NCBI GenBank assembly: GCA_030867875.1
Contig: JAOWCC010000655.1
Location: 12,298,269-12,362,268 of the forward strand
DNA: 64,000 nucleotides
Direction of reading: 5' to 3'
Origin: Actinernus sp. WN-2022
Taxonomy: Eukaryota; Cnidaria; Anthozoa; Actiniaria; Actinernidae
The notes under the pieces are model-generated. The model saw nothing but the letters and a program-made list of their open reading frames with translations, had not been told where the DNA came from and made no database searches. Shown one piece after another: positions 48,170 to 58,293 of this stretch. A program made the translations under genes and the position numbers. The stretch's first letter is position 1. Every line of letters starts with the position of its first letter.

Positions 48170-48440
48170 AAAACATGATTTAAAGAAATGAAATATGGGA
48201 GAACAGGACATGTTCTACTGCACTAAACACACTTTAGAACCGTGAAATCATGGTCTAAAGATATAAAATATAGAAAAAGATTACATACTTTAACCAAACT
48301 AAATACACCCGTAGGACAAAGAGATGACGGTCTAAAGAAATGAAAAATAGAAAATCAGTACATGATATCCCGCACTAAATACACCCGGCTTAGGACAATG
48401 ATATGACGGTCTAAAGAACTGAAAAATAGAAGAACATATA
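48170..48440. repeat. Degenerate tandem repeat of about 65-70 bp
   Basis: The phrases GACGGTCTAAAGAA(A/C)TGAAA and CACTAAATACACCCG, or close forms, recur in the same order about four times. Confidence 0.65.
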
Positions 48441-48488
48441 CACTCTGCTCCCGCCACTCTGAGCATAGTCTCTGCACCGGTTCACCCG

Positions 48489-48838
48489 TATGAGGTTCTC
48501 ATATGTTATCACATTCAACTGCGCTTTTAATTTTATAGCTCAAATGGGAGGCTTCAATCTTCCATGTGTGAAGCATTTAATAGATGGATCTTAAGTGGAG
48601 ATTGGCTATCAAATTAATAGTACTAGTGTTCTCAAAGAAATGAAGAATTAATATCAGAGTTTTATGAGGTTCTCATATGTTATCACATTCAACTGCGCTT
48701 TTAATTTTATAGCTCAAATGGGAGGCTTCAATCTTCCATGTGTGAAGCATTTAATAGATGGATCTTAAGTGGAGATTGGCTATCAAATTAATAGTACTAG
48801 TGTTCTCAAAGAAATGAAGAATTAATATCAGAGTTTTA
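48489..48838. repeat. Perfect 173-bp tandem duplication
   Basis: The block starting TATGAGGTTCTCATATGTTA at 48489 repeats at 48662 with no difference that I can see. A recent duplication or an assembly artefact would both give this. Confidence 0.9.
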
Positions 48839-48867
48839 AGTTAATAAGTAATAGATGGACATCCAAT

Positions 48868-49095
48868 TTATTTGCTAATCAACCCGATATGCTCTCAAGT
48901 GGATATCGAAGAAATTTAGTGCGTATGAATTTGTTTCCTATCAACCCCGTATGCTCTCAAGTGGATATCAAAGAAATTTAATGCGTAGTACTTTGTTTGC
49001 TATCAATCCTATATGATCTCAAGTGGATATCGAAGAAATTGCATCACTTTTCATCTGTTTGCTATCGGTCCGTTATGATCTCAAGTGGATATCCA
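48868..49095. repeat. 62-bp tandem repeat, about four copies
   Basis: TG(C/A)TCTCAAGTGGATATC, or TGATCTCAAGTGGATATC, recurs at 48890, 48952, 49014 and 49076. Each is followed by GAAGAAATT-like sequence and a TTTGCTATCAA phrase. The preceding 173-bp block holds a more diverged unit. Confidence 0.85.
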
Positions 49096-49099
49096 AATT

Positions 49100-51550
49100 T
49101 AACATAATTTAGGTCAACTGTGTATATAGCTGAAATGGGAGAGGATATAAAAAAAATTGGTGTGCGTTATTTTGTCTAATATGCTGAAAATTTGTCGCCG
49201 CAGGCCCCTGGACTTTCAACAAAATGTTAAAATTCGAGCTCTACTGCGAAATCTACTTCAGATAACATAAATTGTGTTTCTTTATCTCCTATTATAATAT
49301 AAATTATGGGATCATCCTAAGAACGTGCGATTTGATTGGATGATTTTGTTATAAATGCACGCTCAAGAAAAATCAAGCACGCTGAGCATCCAATCAAAAC
49401 AAAACGTATTGGTGATTGTTTTTCGCGAGTTCGTATAGCTAACAGAGATAATGTCAGACTGGGAAGAAAACATGTCCGACTTTGAGTTGTTAAGGTGTGT
49501 TGAAAAAGAGGAAAATAAAAGTCATTTCCCAAATCTAAAAGAAAATGATCGGCGAGAGAATTTAACATCGGCTTCGTACTCTAAAGCGACCACAAAATGG
49601 GATGCTAAAACGTTTGAAGTTGAGAAAAGCAATGTGCACATTCTAATACAGTGTTACTCATTGACAGTTTTAACTCTTTACCGCCCGAGCCTGTAAATAG
49701 GAGACGTATAAGTCCGTTACTAGAAAAAAATATTGCATCACATCTAGACATGCTGGAAAGTCGATGTTGCGATATTATGCGAAGGGATGTATGGCTTCAA
49801 AGTCCGAGCTATAACAGGGATCACTCGACTCTTTCACTATGGAGAAAAGCTCATTTGTTTTGGCGATTGTTTTGTTTCTTCGATTTTCACGAATTTTAAG
49901 GAGCTAAAAATCGGCTCAAAAAAATCTTCCCATTCGCACTTGAAATCAAGAGCAAACACAAAATAACCACTCAGTCGTTACAGTACCTTGTTTAATCTTT
50001 CCAACCAGCAGGTTTGTTTTCACAAAACACACCAAGCGACGGTGAACCACCCCGATGTTTGCACTGCATTTCACTCGACCACATTTTCCTGCTCCCACCT
50101 CCAATTGCATGCTGGGTAATGGACAAAAAAATCACAAGGGGTTCCCCCCTCTGGGACTCCGGTAGTTTTTTTTTTATAAGTCTTTTACCCCTACGACCAA
50201 GAGCGGTGATTTGGACTCAAGCCGTTGCTTTAAAGTGACAAAACTGAACACATCCTAATAGGTTGAGCAGGGGTAAAAGACTGCCAACTGCAGGATTCCA
50301 AGGATTTCATTGAATTTTTTTTTTCCTGTGTCTCAAAGCACAAACACAATGGAAAAACCCTATGAAATCCCCTCACAAAGCCTACTAGAAGCAAACCAAG
50401 TACTTTTCAGCCATCATCAGACTTAATGATGTCTTCAAGCTCTCTGACAGTGGCATATTTCTCCAAAATTAGAGCACATTTCATTAGAAACCCTACCGAA
50501 GCAGCCATACCTACCGTCAACGAGTGAACAGAACTCTCCCAAATGGCATTGTGGGGAAAGTTTGAGCCCTCGGCTTAAAAAGTCAGCAGTATTTAACTAG
50601 CCCGGGCTAGCTAAACTTGAACGGAGGGGGGAGGGTTGAGTTAGCACTCAGGATTTCACCAATTGAGCTCACACACGATCGGACGACAAAGAGTTAAATA
50701 ATAAAACAAGATTGAATTTAAGAAAAATGTGTTTTTTTCTAACAGCCTGGTGTATGAAACGAGTGGACAGTGATAAAACAACAACAAGACATGACTCACC
50801 AAGAACACGACGATAACTGTAATACGCCTGCTTTATGCTGAACGTTAACCCTAAACAGTGAATTTCGAAGAAAACAATGGGGTTTCTCGGGTTTCATGTA
50901 GAAATTCGTTTGAGAGGTTCCTGAATATTCCTGGATGAAAAATGGCCGATAAAACTTGCAAAGAACACAGAGGCAGAATTTCAGAAGAGTAGATCATTAT
51001 TCGTGTAAAGCGGCCATGCCAACGAAGAGAGCCTCAAAAGCTACGCAACACGGCCATCAGAGCAGCAGTTTAATACAACGCTGTTCCTTGGGATAAAGAA
51101 AATATCCTTCTTCGATTCAGACAACAGAATCAGTAATCAGTGTCAACTATGCAGTTGTTGTAGAAAATAGTCGGTAATCCTCAACTCACCTGTCCAATTT
51201 CTCTGTGAATGCTTTTCCATCAGGCATTTTCAACACCTTGCACTATCACAATGTACATATTAACCTCTCCTGTACTGACCAGAAATTGTAAAAAGAAAGC
51301 ACTTTGTTTCCTGAAACAGTTTTGCCCAGATGACAATATTCCCAACCCATTTCATTTGCCGGCTCTTGCAATTTTATCGATTCAGCTTAATCGATTGACA
51401 TGTTCTAACGATAATCATAGAAATAAAACAATCATAAAATAATTAATTAATGTTTGCTATATAGCAAATAGTTAAAGACACAAAAACTAGCCTATCTAAT
51501 GTATATTTCACCAACTAGATGATTTTTTTGCGTAATTATTCGCGTAAATG
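49100..51550. other. Non-coding stretch, intron of the secreted-precursor gene if the 5' exon is right
   Basis: A plus-strand open frame from 49451 (MSDWEENMSDFELLRCVEKE) was considered and not accepted. A small inverted pair, AGTCTTTTACCCCT at 50179 and its inverse at 50269, flanks a T-run. Nothing else is recognised. Confidence 0.35.
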
Positions 51551-51690
51551 AACTTCAGGGGGGGGGGGGGACTGTTAAGGCGTTTTGAATTTTTGTTTTG
51601 CCTATCATTTCTCCCTATCATTTCTTTGGCTGTCATTCCCCCACCCCCCCCCCCCCCCCCGCCCCGCCCCCCCCCCCCTCCCCAGAATTT
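51551..51690. repeat. Poly-G and poly-C tracts
   Basis: A G-run at about 51558-51570 and a long C-rich tract at about 51639-51683 are low-complexity. The open frames crossing them are artefacts. Confidence 0.8.
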
Positions 51691-51744
51691 TAATGCCATC
51701 GAAATTAAGAGGAACCCCTGCAGATTTCCATGGATAACATGTTG

Positions 51745-51876
51745 GTGAAAACCCCATGTCTCTACGATGTTCCTTTCTACCCGTAAAAATCCATCGCCCT
51801 TTCCGTTTTGGTGAAAACCCCATGTCTCTACGATGTTGCTTTCTACCCATAAAAATCCATCGCCCTTTCCGTTTTG
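51745..51876. repeat. 66-bp tandem duplication
   Basis: GGTGAAAACCCCATGTCTCT, continuing to CCATCGCCCTTTCCGTTTT, occurs at 51745 and again at 51811 with two or three changes. Confidence 0.88.
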
Positions 51877-51924
51877 GCCGCAAAGCATGCTGGGACAATT
51901 TCATTTACTATTTCCGAGTCCAGA

Positions 51925-52380
51925 ACTGGATTAAATAAAGTTGCAGCGTTAAAATCATAGTTTTGGTACTGAACACGACGAACACAATATGTTGCTTGAA
52001 AATTTGGGGTAAGATCTGCGAATCATGCAAAATTGAGGGGGGAGGGGTGGAAAATCCTATGCATTTCCTGTTAATAGCGGTGCCCTCCCCCATTAGAATT
52101 GGCTTGAATGAAGTTGCAACTTAAAAATCATAGTTTTGGTAGTAAACACGACGAACACAGCATATTGGTTGCAAATTTGGGGTAAGAAATGCGAACCTTG
52201 CAAAACTGAGGGGGGAGGGGTGGAAAATATAAGGCATTTCCCGTTAATAACAGTGCTCACCCCAGCCTATCTTATGTATTTTCGCCCAACTATATGAATG
52301 TGGAAAATGGAAAATGAAAATGGTGGAAAATCCTATGCCTTTCCTGTTAGTACCTTTAGACGTGGCTAGAATGAGATTGC
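51925..52380. repeat. Tandem repeat of about 178 bp, two and a half copies
   Basis: AAAATCATAGTTTTGGTA(C/G)T, then AACACGACGAACACA, then GGGGGGAGGGGTGGAAAAT and TTAATA(G/A)C(G/A)GTGC occur in the same order in 51925-52100 and 52101-52275. A partial copy follows at 52315-52380. Confidence 0.8.
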
Positions 52381-53155
52381 AGCTTAAAATCACAATGGAT
52401 TAAGTGATGTGAAAGAATTAAAAACATGGTTTCTGTACTCGACACGACGACTGCAATTCGGCATGAACTGCGGAAGGATGTCAGTTCGCGAGCTTGTGAT
52501 GACATTCAATGCACTTGGATGGAAAATAACAATCATTTCAAGGAGAAACTTTTTTCGCGGAAGTTTAGGCCACTTATTTCCACGAGAAGTGGTCCAAAAG
52601 TCCAGTTTAGCCTTAGTAGGTGGAAAATTACCATACACCTATGACCACTACCATGCAAGTTGCATGGCACTATCCAAAACGCGCTATGACGTAGCTAGCG
52701 TCTAACAAGCATGTTGGATTATCGTTAGCGGTATCTACTAGTGTAATATAATACATATAATAAAATTAACAAACCGGTATGTTTTATTATCATCATTATT
52801 TTTGTATAATTTTGTATTAGTGTTTTGCACCATTAGTTTATCGCAACACCAGAGTTCATTTAGCGCGAGCAAGCTGGTATAGGAACTGAAGTCAAACAGG
52901 GTATGTACAAATGAAATGCGGGAATGATGTACATCCCATTTCCCGACCTAATGGTCGTTAGAGAATCAATGTTGGACCAAACATTAGTGGAAAATCCGTT
53001 TGTTGTATATTCCATCAACTTTTACTTTGCAGAAACCACGAGACAGGCCACACGTTCAAACACCAAATTGTGCCCGGCATAAATTGATGTGCAAAGTTGT
53101 TTGCTGAAATGCAATATTCCTGTACAATTATTATATTTCTATTTATGTCTGGCAG
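52381..53155. other. Non-coding stretch before the secreted-precursor exon
   Basis: Open frames at 52409-52705 were not accepted as genes. The last 45 bp are a pyrimidine-rich tract ending GTCTGGCAG, the acceptor of the exon at 53156. Confidence 0.4.
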
Positions 53156-53184
53156 AGTAAAGCTATTCTGAAAATCCTATAAAC

Positions 53185-53369
53185 ATGAGGAATCTAATCT
53201 TGTTGGCCCTCTTGGGGGGACTGCTGATCGTGGTTTGGTGTCCTCAAGTCTCTGGCAAGAATGAGAAGTCAAACTGGATAGAACATGAAAGCCAAGAGAA
53301 TGACGAAGAGAATGACTTAGCTGAACTCGAGAACAAGAGAGACCCTGAAGCTCTGAAAAATCTTCCAAG
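53185..53369 (+). CDS. Secreted-precursor exon: signal peptide and acidic pro-region
   Basis: The exon proper starts at 53156 after TTTATGTCTGGCAG. The ATG at 53185 opens a hydrophobic leader and the frame runs to CTTCCAAG before GTATTA. It ends with two bases of an Arg codon (phase 2). Without splicing the frame would stop two codons on. Confidence 0.6.
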
Positions 53370-56300
53370 GTATTAAAGCACGCATTTTTTCTTCATCACA
53401 AACCGGCATAAAAATACGCTTCAACTATTTCTTTGTAGTTTTTAATTTAGAATAGGAACATAATTTTACATTACACTCTTGAAAGAAACAAAAACCGAAT
53501 CCTAAAACATAACGTTTTTTTAACTGAAAGAAATATATCCCATTGCAAAAATTACTTACATAAGATAACTTTACCATAAACCTAACCTCGCCAGACCTTA
53601 ACCGCATTCCATCGAACAGTGGCACCAAGTCGAGATTGAGGTTGACACAAATACAGTAAATGTATGAAAATGTCTACTCCAATCTCGACTTGGTGCCATT
53701 GTTCGTGAGAATTGGAGCGGAATGCGAGCTTTTTAAGTAAACACTTAAAACTTAAAGTGGCACTACGACGACAATTTGCCATTTCGATTTGCTACTTTTT
53801 CAGTGTCAATAGGTCAATCAGTGTCAGAAATATCCGAAATAGTAAAAAATATTCCCAAATGGGCAAGTTAAACCACACAATTTTAGGAGAGTTTATCGGT
53901 AAAATTCCTGTCCGCCATAAGCCGCATCTCAGGCTTTTTTCATCTTGTCATCCTAGTCATACTAAAAAAGCCATTCCTTTCAGCTTAGCTCTCCGTCTCA
54001 GACGTATTTGTTCCACTAATGAAGCTTTTAAAAACCGTATCTCTGAACTCATCTCCTATCTCCTTAAACGAGGTTACAGCCGTGATTTACTCACTAAACA
54101 AACTAAACGCGCTGCCGATATTCCTCGTAATCTTGCTCTACAACCTAAACAGAAATATAATTCCTCTCACCGTATTCCCTTTATAGTCACCTATAATCCA
54201 TCACTTCCATCTATCTTTCCTATCTTTGAGAAACATTTTGATCTTCTACATTCCTCCGTGCGTTGCAAAACTATTTCCCCCCCAACGCCCTTTTGTAGCC
54301 TTCCGACATTCGTCCAATCTACGTGATTTGCTAATCAAATCCAAACTACCTTCAGATAACTCCAACACTGCTTTCAACAACAATCCAGGTTCTTTTCGTT
54401 GTGGACTTGCCCTTACATTTCTGATAACTGCACCCAATATACTTTTACTTCTACGGGTGAAACCAGAACCATTACCACACACATGGACTGCAACACTAAA
54501 AACGTCATCTACATGATTCAATGTACTAAATGTAACAAACAGTACATTGGTGAAACCAAACGTAGACTTAAAGACCGCTTCAACGAACATCGTAGGACAG
54601 TTGACAAACCTTCCAGTAAATCCAAACCCACCACTGCATCTGAACATTTTCTATCTAACCCTGGCCACTCTGCATCTAATATCCTTTTAATTCCTTTAGA
54701 ACATATTTTCTCTTCTCGTGATGCTATTCGCAAAGCTAGAGAAGCTTATCTCATAACACGTGCTAACACTCTTGAGCATTAACAAACGCGATGAGACTTA
54801 CTAATCAGTCACAGCGTTAGTTATCTTTCGTTATCATATTATGTTTTTTACGTCATTTCCGTTTTACCATTATATATTGTTAAGTCACATTGTAAAAGCT
54901 CCTAAGCACCTGATGAAGACTAGTATGGCTAGTCGAAATATTGTGCTACATTAAATCCGTATAATTCTACGTCGTATTGGTTATTCTTCATTCTACTTAT
55001 TTCTTAATCTGCGAACCATTTAGATCATTGTTTGATCCGACGTATACCAGTGGAGTGTTGTTCATGGTCGCTCATTTATAAACTTTAATTTAGCGCACGC
55101 TCATAATACAGCTCGGGCTTCCTGTGACTCAGGTTTGTTTACATATATAGCTCGGGCTTCCTGTGGCTCATCTCCCTAACTACATAAAAATACACAAGGC
55201 AGGCAACGAAATTCATGACCGCCAAGCGAGACGCGCGAGAATTTTGCCAAAAAACGAAAACTTCCGAGGTTTCTGCTCCCTCTCTAACCACAGGCAGCCC
55301 AAGCTCTGTATTTGCACTGTGACCACTTCTGTTTATATATCAAGCCATTATGTCACTTAATTCTCAGATAAAAAAAATAAACTTACCTTAAGAGTTTGTC
55401 GTTGTCCTGTTGTTTCTCGGGGTCTACAAATGCCGGTTATGGGGCATTTCTTTCACTTTTGGTTTGTCTCTCTTCTCTCTGTCTAAATGAAGAGAAGAGG
55501 ATAACACTGACTTCGGAAATTTTCGCAAAATCATGGGAAAAAATCACTTTACCAAAACATGACTGTGAACAACTTTGTGTACTTCCGTCGATTTCATTCT
55601 GTAGCTTTTGTTTTCGATTTATAGATTATCAAATTCCTGATCTGGAGTGCAATTTCAACCGAACAGTGCAATTTGGGATAAATTGCACTGCTCTCAGCCA
55701 ATCAGAATCGAGAAATGTTGTTGGGTGTCGTTAACGAGATGAGCCACAGGAAGCCCGAGCTATATGTAAACAAACCTGAGCCACAGGAAGCCCGAGCTGT
55801 ATTATGAGCGCGCGCTAAATCAACACATACACAGCAGAATCAAGTCAAATAAAGGTATTTTATTTCACAATTTGCTAAGAAATAACGGATTAACAGAAAG
55901 ACATGATATCAGTGACAAATACACAAAATGTGAGGATGATTAGCCTGTGGTTGAACACATGTAATAATTAAAGCTATATTTTCACTGATGTGAAAGAAAC
56001 AAAACACGAATTTGATTGGGCTTGAATGCGTAGCTTAATTTGGCAAATTCAAGTTTGTCGGGACAGAACTACAATTGAATACAAATGTGAGAGCTTTTTC
56101 ACTGTGTGTGTGTATCGAGTACCACCTATATCATGATTAGATAATTTACATTTACTTACTTTTTTGGCTGTTTTGTTACTTCAACAGACAAGTAATGCAA
56201 GATGACACTGAGACTGAAAAGCGACATCGTGGTGGTGGTAGTAGTAGTAGTTTAGGTGGTGGTGGTGGTGCTGCTGCTGGTGGTACTGGTGGTGGTGGTG

Positions 56301-56371
56301 GTGGTGGTGGTGGTGGTGGTGGTGATGGTGGTGGTGGTGGTGGTCATATTCGTGGTCTTCATCATCAGTGA
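53185..56371 (+). CDS. Secreted glycine-rich precursor peptide, two coding exons, 122 aa
   Basis: Two exons join in phase across a 2.8-kb intron. Residues 1-24 (MRNLILLALLGGLLIVVWCP...SG) are a signal peptide. An acidic pro-region rich in Glu, Asn and Asp follows, ending ELENKR. A second short segment, DPEALKNLPR into the next exon, ends TETEKR. The C-terminal part begins HRGGGSSSSLGGGGGAAAGG, runs through long Gly stretches with one Asp, and ends HIRGLHHQ. Lys-Arg after an acidic pro-part is the usual processing site of secreted peptides, and in cnidarians of many nematocyst peptides. The mature product has no Cys. Function is unknown; a Gly-rich structural or antimicrobial peptide is one inference. 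The join itself is unproven. Confidence 0.5.
53603..53726. repeat. Hairpin-forming inverted repeat in the secreted-precursor intron
   Basis: GGCACCAAGTCGAGATTG at 53621-53638 pairs perfectly with 53681-53698. Weaker pairing extends outward to GCATTCC/GGAATGC. It sits just left of the Penelope fragment. Confidence 0.8.
53925..54782 (+). pseudogene. Penelope RT thumb and GIY-YIG endonuclease (two frameshifts)
   Basis: SSCHPSHTKKAIPFSLALRL and RRICSTNEAFKNRISELISY belong to the RT C-terminal region of Penelope elements. The frame moves near the C-run at 54275-54285 to read PFVAFRHSSNLRDLLIKSKL, and moves back near 54395. Then NVIYMIQCTKCNKQYIGETK and RRLKDRFNEHRR form the GIY-YIG nuclease core, ending at 54780. 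The nuclease would nick target DNA for priming. The upstream RT catalytic core is absent, so the copy is inactive. Confidence 0.8.
54905..54947 (+). ncRNA. Hammerhead-like ribozyme core in the Penelope 3' end
   Basis: Stem I AGCAC/GTGCT (54905-54909, 54943-54947), CTGATGA (54910-54916), one extra A, stem II GACTAG/CTAGTC (54918-54923, 54929-54934) with a 5-nt loop, GAAA (54935-54938), then TATT ending in U-H. The core matches the hammerhead consensus, and helix III is minimal, as described for ribozymes of Penelope-like elements. The extra A between the core and stem II is shared by all three copies in this window. Confidence 0.65.
55089..55819. mobile_element. 731-bp element with inverted arms of about 85 bp
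   Basis: The left arm (55089-55174) has CAGCTCGGGCTTCCTGTG twice in tandem with GGTTTGTTTACATATA between. The right arm (55737-55819) is its inverted copy. The interior is non-coding; an open frame at 55396-55734 spans it without recognisable content. It lies in the secreted-precursor intron. Confidence 0.85.
56188..56371 (+). CDS. Secreted-precursor exon: Lys-Arg site and glycine-rich C-terminus
   Basis: It starts after TTGTTACTTCAACAG, needs phase 2, and reads QVMQDDTETEKRHRGGGSSS onward to TGA at 56369-56371. The glycine run is encoded almost wholly by GGT codons, so the (GGT)n microsatellite of 56229-56344 would be coding. Copy number is therefore likely to vary between individuals. Confidence 0.5.
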
Positions 56372-56453
56372 CATCATCATCAGGCTGGCGGCAGTGATAA
56401 AAACATAAACAAACATTTTATTTACCTGTCTATCTGACCTTACTAGTGATCTA

Positions 56454-56635
56454 TTAGAGCAGATTTCGTATGAGTGGGACAAAATACGTCATGGCCATAC
56501 TAACTCACTGTACAGTAATTCTGTAATTTGATTGGATCAGAAAGTGCAAAACAATAGGAAACCATTTGAATGTCACGGCATGCCGTGCAGTAAGTCATTG
56601 CCGTAATTTGCGCACTCATACGAACCCCGCTCTAA
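56454..56635. mobile_element. 182-bp MITE, family with 12818-12981
   Basis: TTAGAGCAGATTTCGTATGA faces an inverted CACTCATACGAACCCCGCTC ending TAA. The shared interior phrase CTGTAATTTGATTGGAT links it with the copy in the glucosidase intron. Confidence 0.8.
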
Positions 56636-57874
56636 TCTGGGACACGGAGGGTGGCTAGGAGAAGACGAAAGGACAGAAAACCTACTAGCTTAATTTGTAC
56701 CACTAACAACAAATGTAGGATTATCCAAGGAGAAATGCATGTTGTCAATGCTCGAGGAGGGGCGGGGAGGTGATTCTGATCATTTGGTCTTATAATTAGA
56801 CATGCCTTTCCTTTTACTTCGTGGCATTCCCAAAAATATATATCTAAATCTACATCAAGTTTCTGTCTTCCTATAAAAGTTTCAAGAAAACGATTTTACT
56901 AGAAACATAAACCACTTATTACAACTCTACGTACCTGTACTTTGCAACAGCCGTTTCCCAAGAGTGCTATGGTGTGGATTGTTTTCTATATTCCCGTTCC
57001 GATTCCTCTCATTTTCCTCCCTTTCTCGGGATAAGATACTTGCACAATTATAGAGTATCGCAGTAGTACGGATGTAAAGGGGGTTTGCTTTAAAATGCTT
57101 TGCAACTGGAAATGCAGTGAATAAAAATATGAGCATGATAATGTTGTGTTGTTGCTTCTGAGTTGTTTTTATGTGGTACTGACTGCTACTGTTTGATCCA
57201 TTGGTGTCAGTTTTGTTACAAGAATTCGGTCGCCCGACCGGATACGACAAAACGTACAAATCTTACCAATTAAAGAAATTAAACCACAAACTTAAGGACC
57301 AAACAGAGCTGATAGACTGATACACGGCAATTGATTGTAGCCGTTTTAGCTTAGATTCGCATAATTTTTAGAATATCGACACTTCCTTTTGACTTTCAAT
57401 TAACAATTATACACCGAAGTGGAGGTGATCATGAATAGTGGTGGATATTTACCGCGCCGCTTTGTTTTAGTATATACCACACTGCAGGTGTATATCTATC
57501 CAGCACCAAATAGTTATTTTATTCACTCAGTAATATCTTTTTTACATCAACATTCAATTTTCTCGCATTCTGATTGGCTCTCCTCTATATGCAATATAAG
57601 TACGGACAATGACAATGACGTCACTCGCAAGCGGTAGCTTTGCAAAGTGCTTTCACGGCGAGGTTTGTGAAATCAAATGGCTGTTAACTTATCTTCCAAA
57701 AACAAGAAAATGAGGATTTTACAAGCATTTCACCACTAGAAGAAGTTAATCGGTGAGTAAAACTTCTTTGTAGTGTGCCATTTGGGAAAATGTGAGTTTT
57801 CTCTTGAGTGGAGAAAGTTTCGGCGAATTTGTGGTTCAGACTTTGTGACTATACTTACGGTGGCCCACAAGTGC
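56636..57874. other. Intergenic DNA before the HECT gene
   Basis: Around 57640-57751 is a stretch that ends GTTAATCG before GTGAGTAAAA, a strong donor. It could be a non-coding first exon of the HECT gene and contains a 20-codon open frame (MAVNLSSKNKKMRILQAFHH). No acceptor could be fixed for it. Confidence 0.35.
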
Positions 57875-58165
57875 AAAACAAAACTCTTTTGTCTGAAATC
57901 AAAACACTTTTTCAGAAAACAATAATTTCTCGTTCAAAGCAAAACTCTTTTCCAGAAACTCAAACACTTTTATCCAAAACAAAATATTTTCTTTGAAAAC
58001 AAAAAACGTTTTTAGAAAACAAAACATTTTTTTCAAAAACGAAAACTATTTGATTCAAAACAAAATATTTTCTCACGAAACAAAACGTTTTTAGAAAACA
58101 AAAATCTCTTTTTAAAACACGATCACTTTTATCCAAAACAAATCAATATTTTTAAAAACACGATT
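57875..58165. repeat. Degenerate AAAACAAAACNTTTTT tandem array
   Basis: A-rich and T-rich runs alternate with a spacing of about 17-22 bp for some 290 bp (words like CAAAACACTTTTNTC and AAAACAAAACGTTTTTAG). It ends about 130 bp before the HECT start codon. Confidence 0.75.
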
Positions 58166-58293
58166 TAATAATTATATGCATCTTTTTAATCAAACACAAT
58201 TAATTTAATCGAAATATTTGTGAATCGAAATCTTTTTCTTTCAATACAAAACTTTCTTTTGGGCGAGTTCCCGGATCGAAAATCCGCGAGGGC

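Larger units (their letters stand above)
53860..54985 (+). mobile_element. 5'-truncated Penelope-like element
   Basis: It holds the RT thumb region, the linker, a GIY-YIG endonuclease and a 3' end with a hammerhead-like ribozyme core, in the order of Penelope-like elements. The frames are shifted twice. It lies inside the intron of the secreted-precursor gene in the same orientation. Confidence 0.82.

Noticed and set aside
49451..49696. Frame beginning MSDWEENMSDFELLRCVEKE
   Set aside because: It faintly recalls N-termini of Crypton/ZMYM-like cnidarian proteins, but it is short, stops early and has no supporting exon. It was left unannotated.
51508..51904. Frames across the poly-G/poly-C tracts
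   Set aside because: They encode Gly or Pro runs from low-complexity DNA and tandem duplications; no gene features.
52409..52705. Overlapping plus-strand frames of 98 and 72 codons
   Set aside because: No recognisable motif, no clear splice context and overlapping alternative frames; coding status cannot be supported.
56252..56482. Minus-strand Thr-rich open frame
   Set aside because: It is the complement of the (GGT)n tract; the plus-strand exon explains the region better.
56927..57259. Minus-strand 110-codon frame with a hydrophobic stretch
   Set aside because: Considered as a receptor transmembrane exon, but no conserved motif is present.
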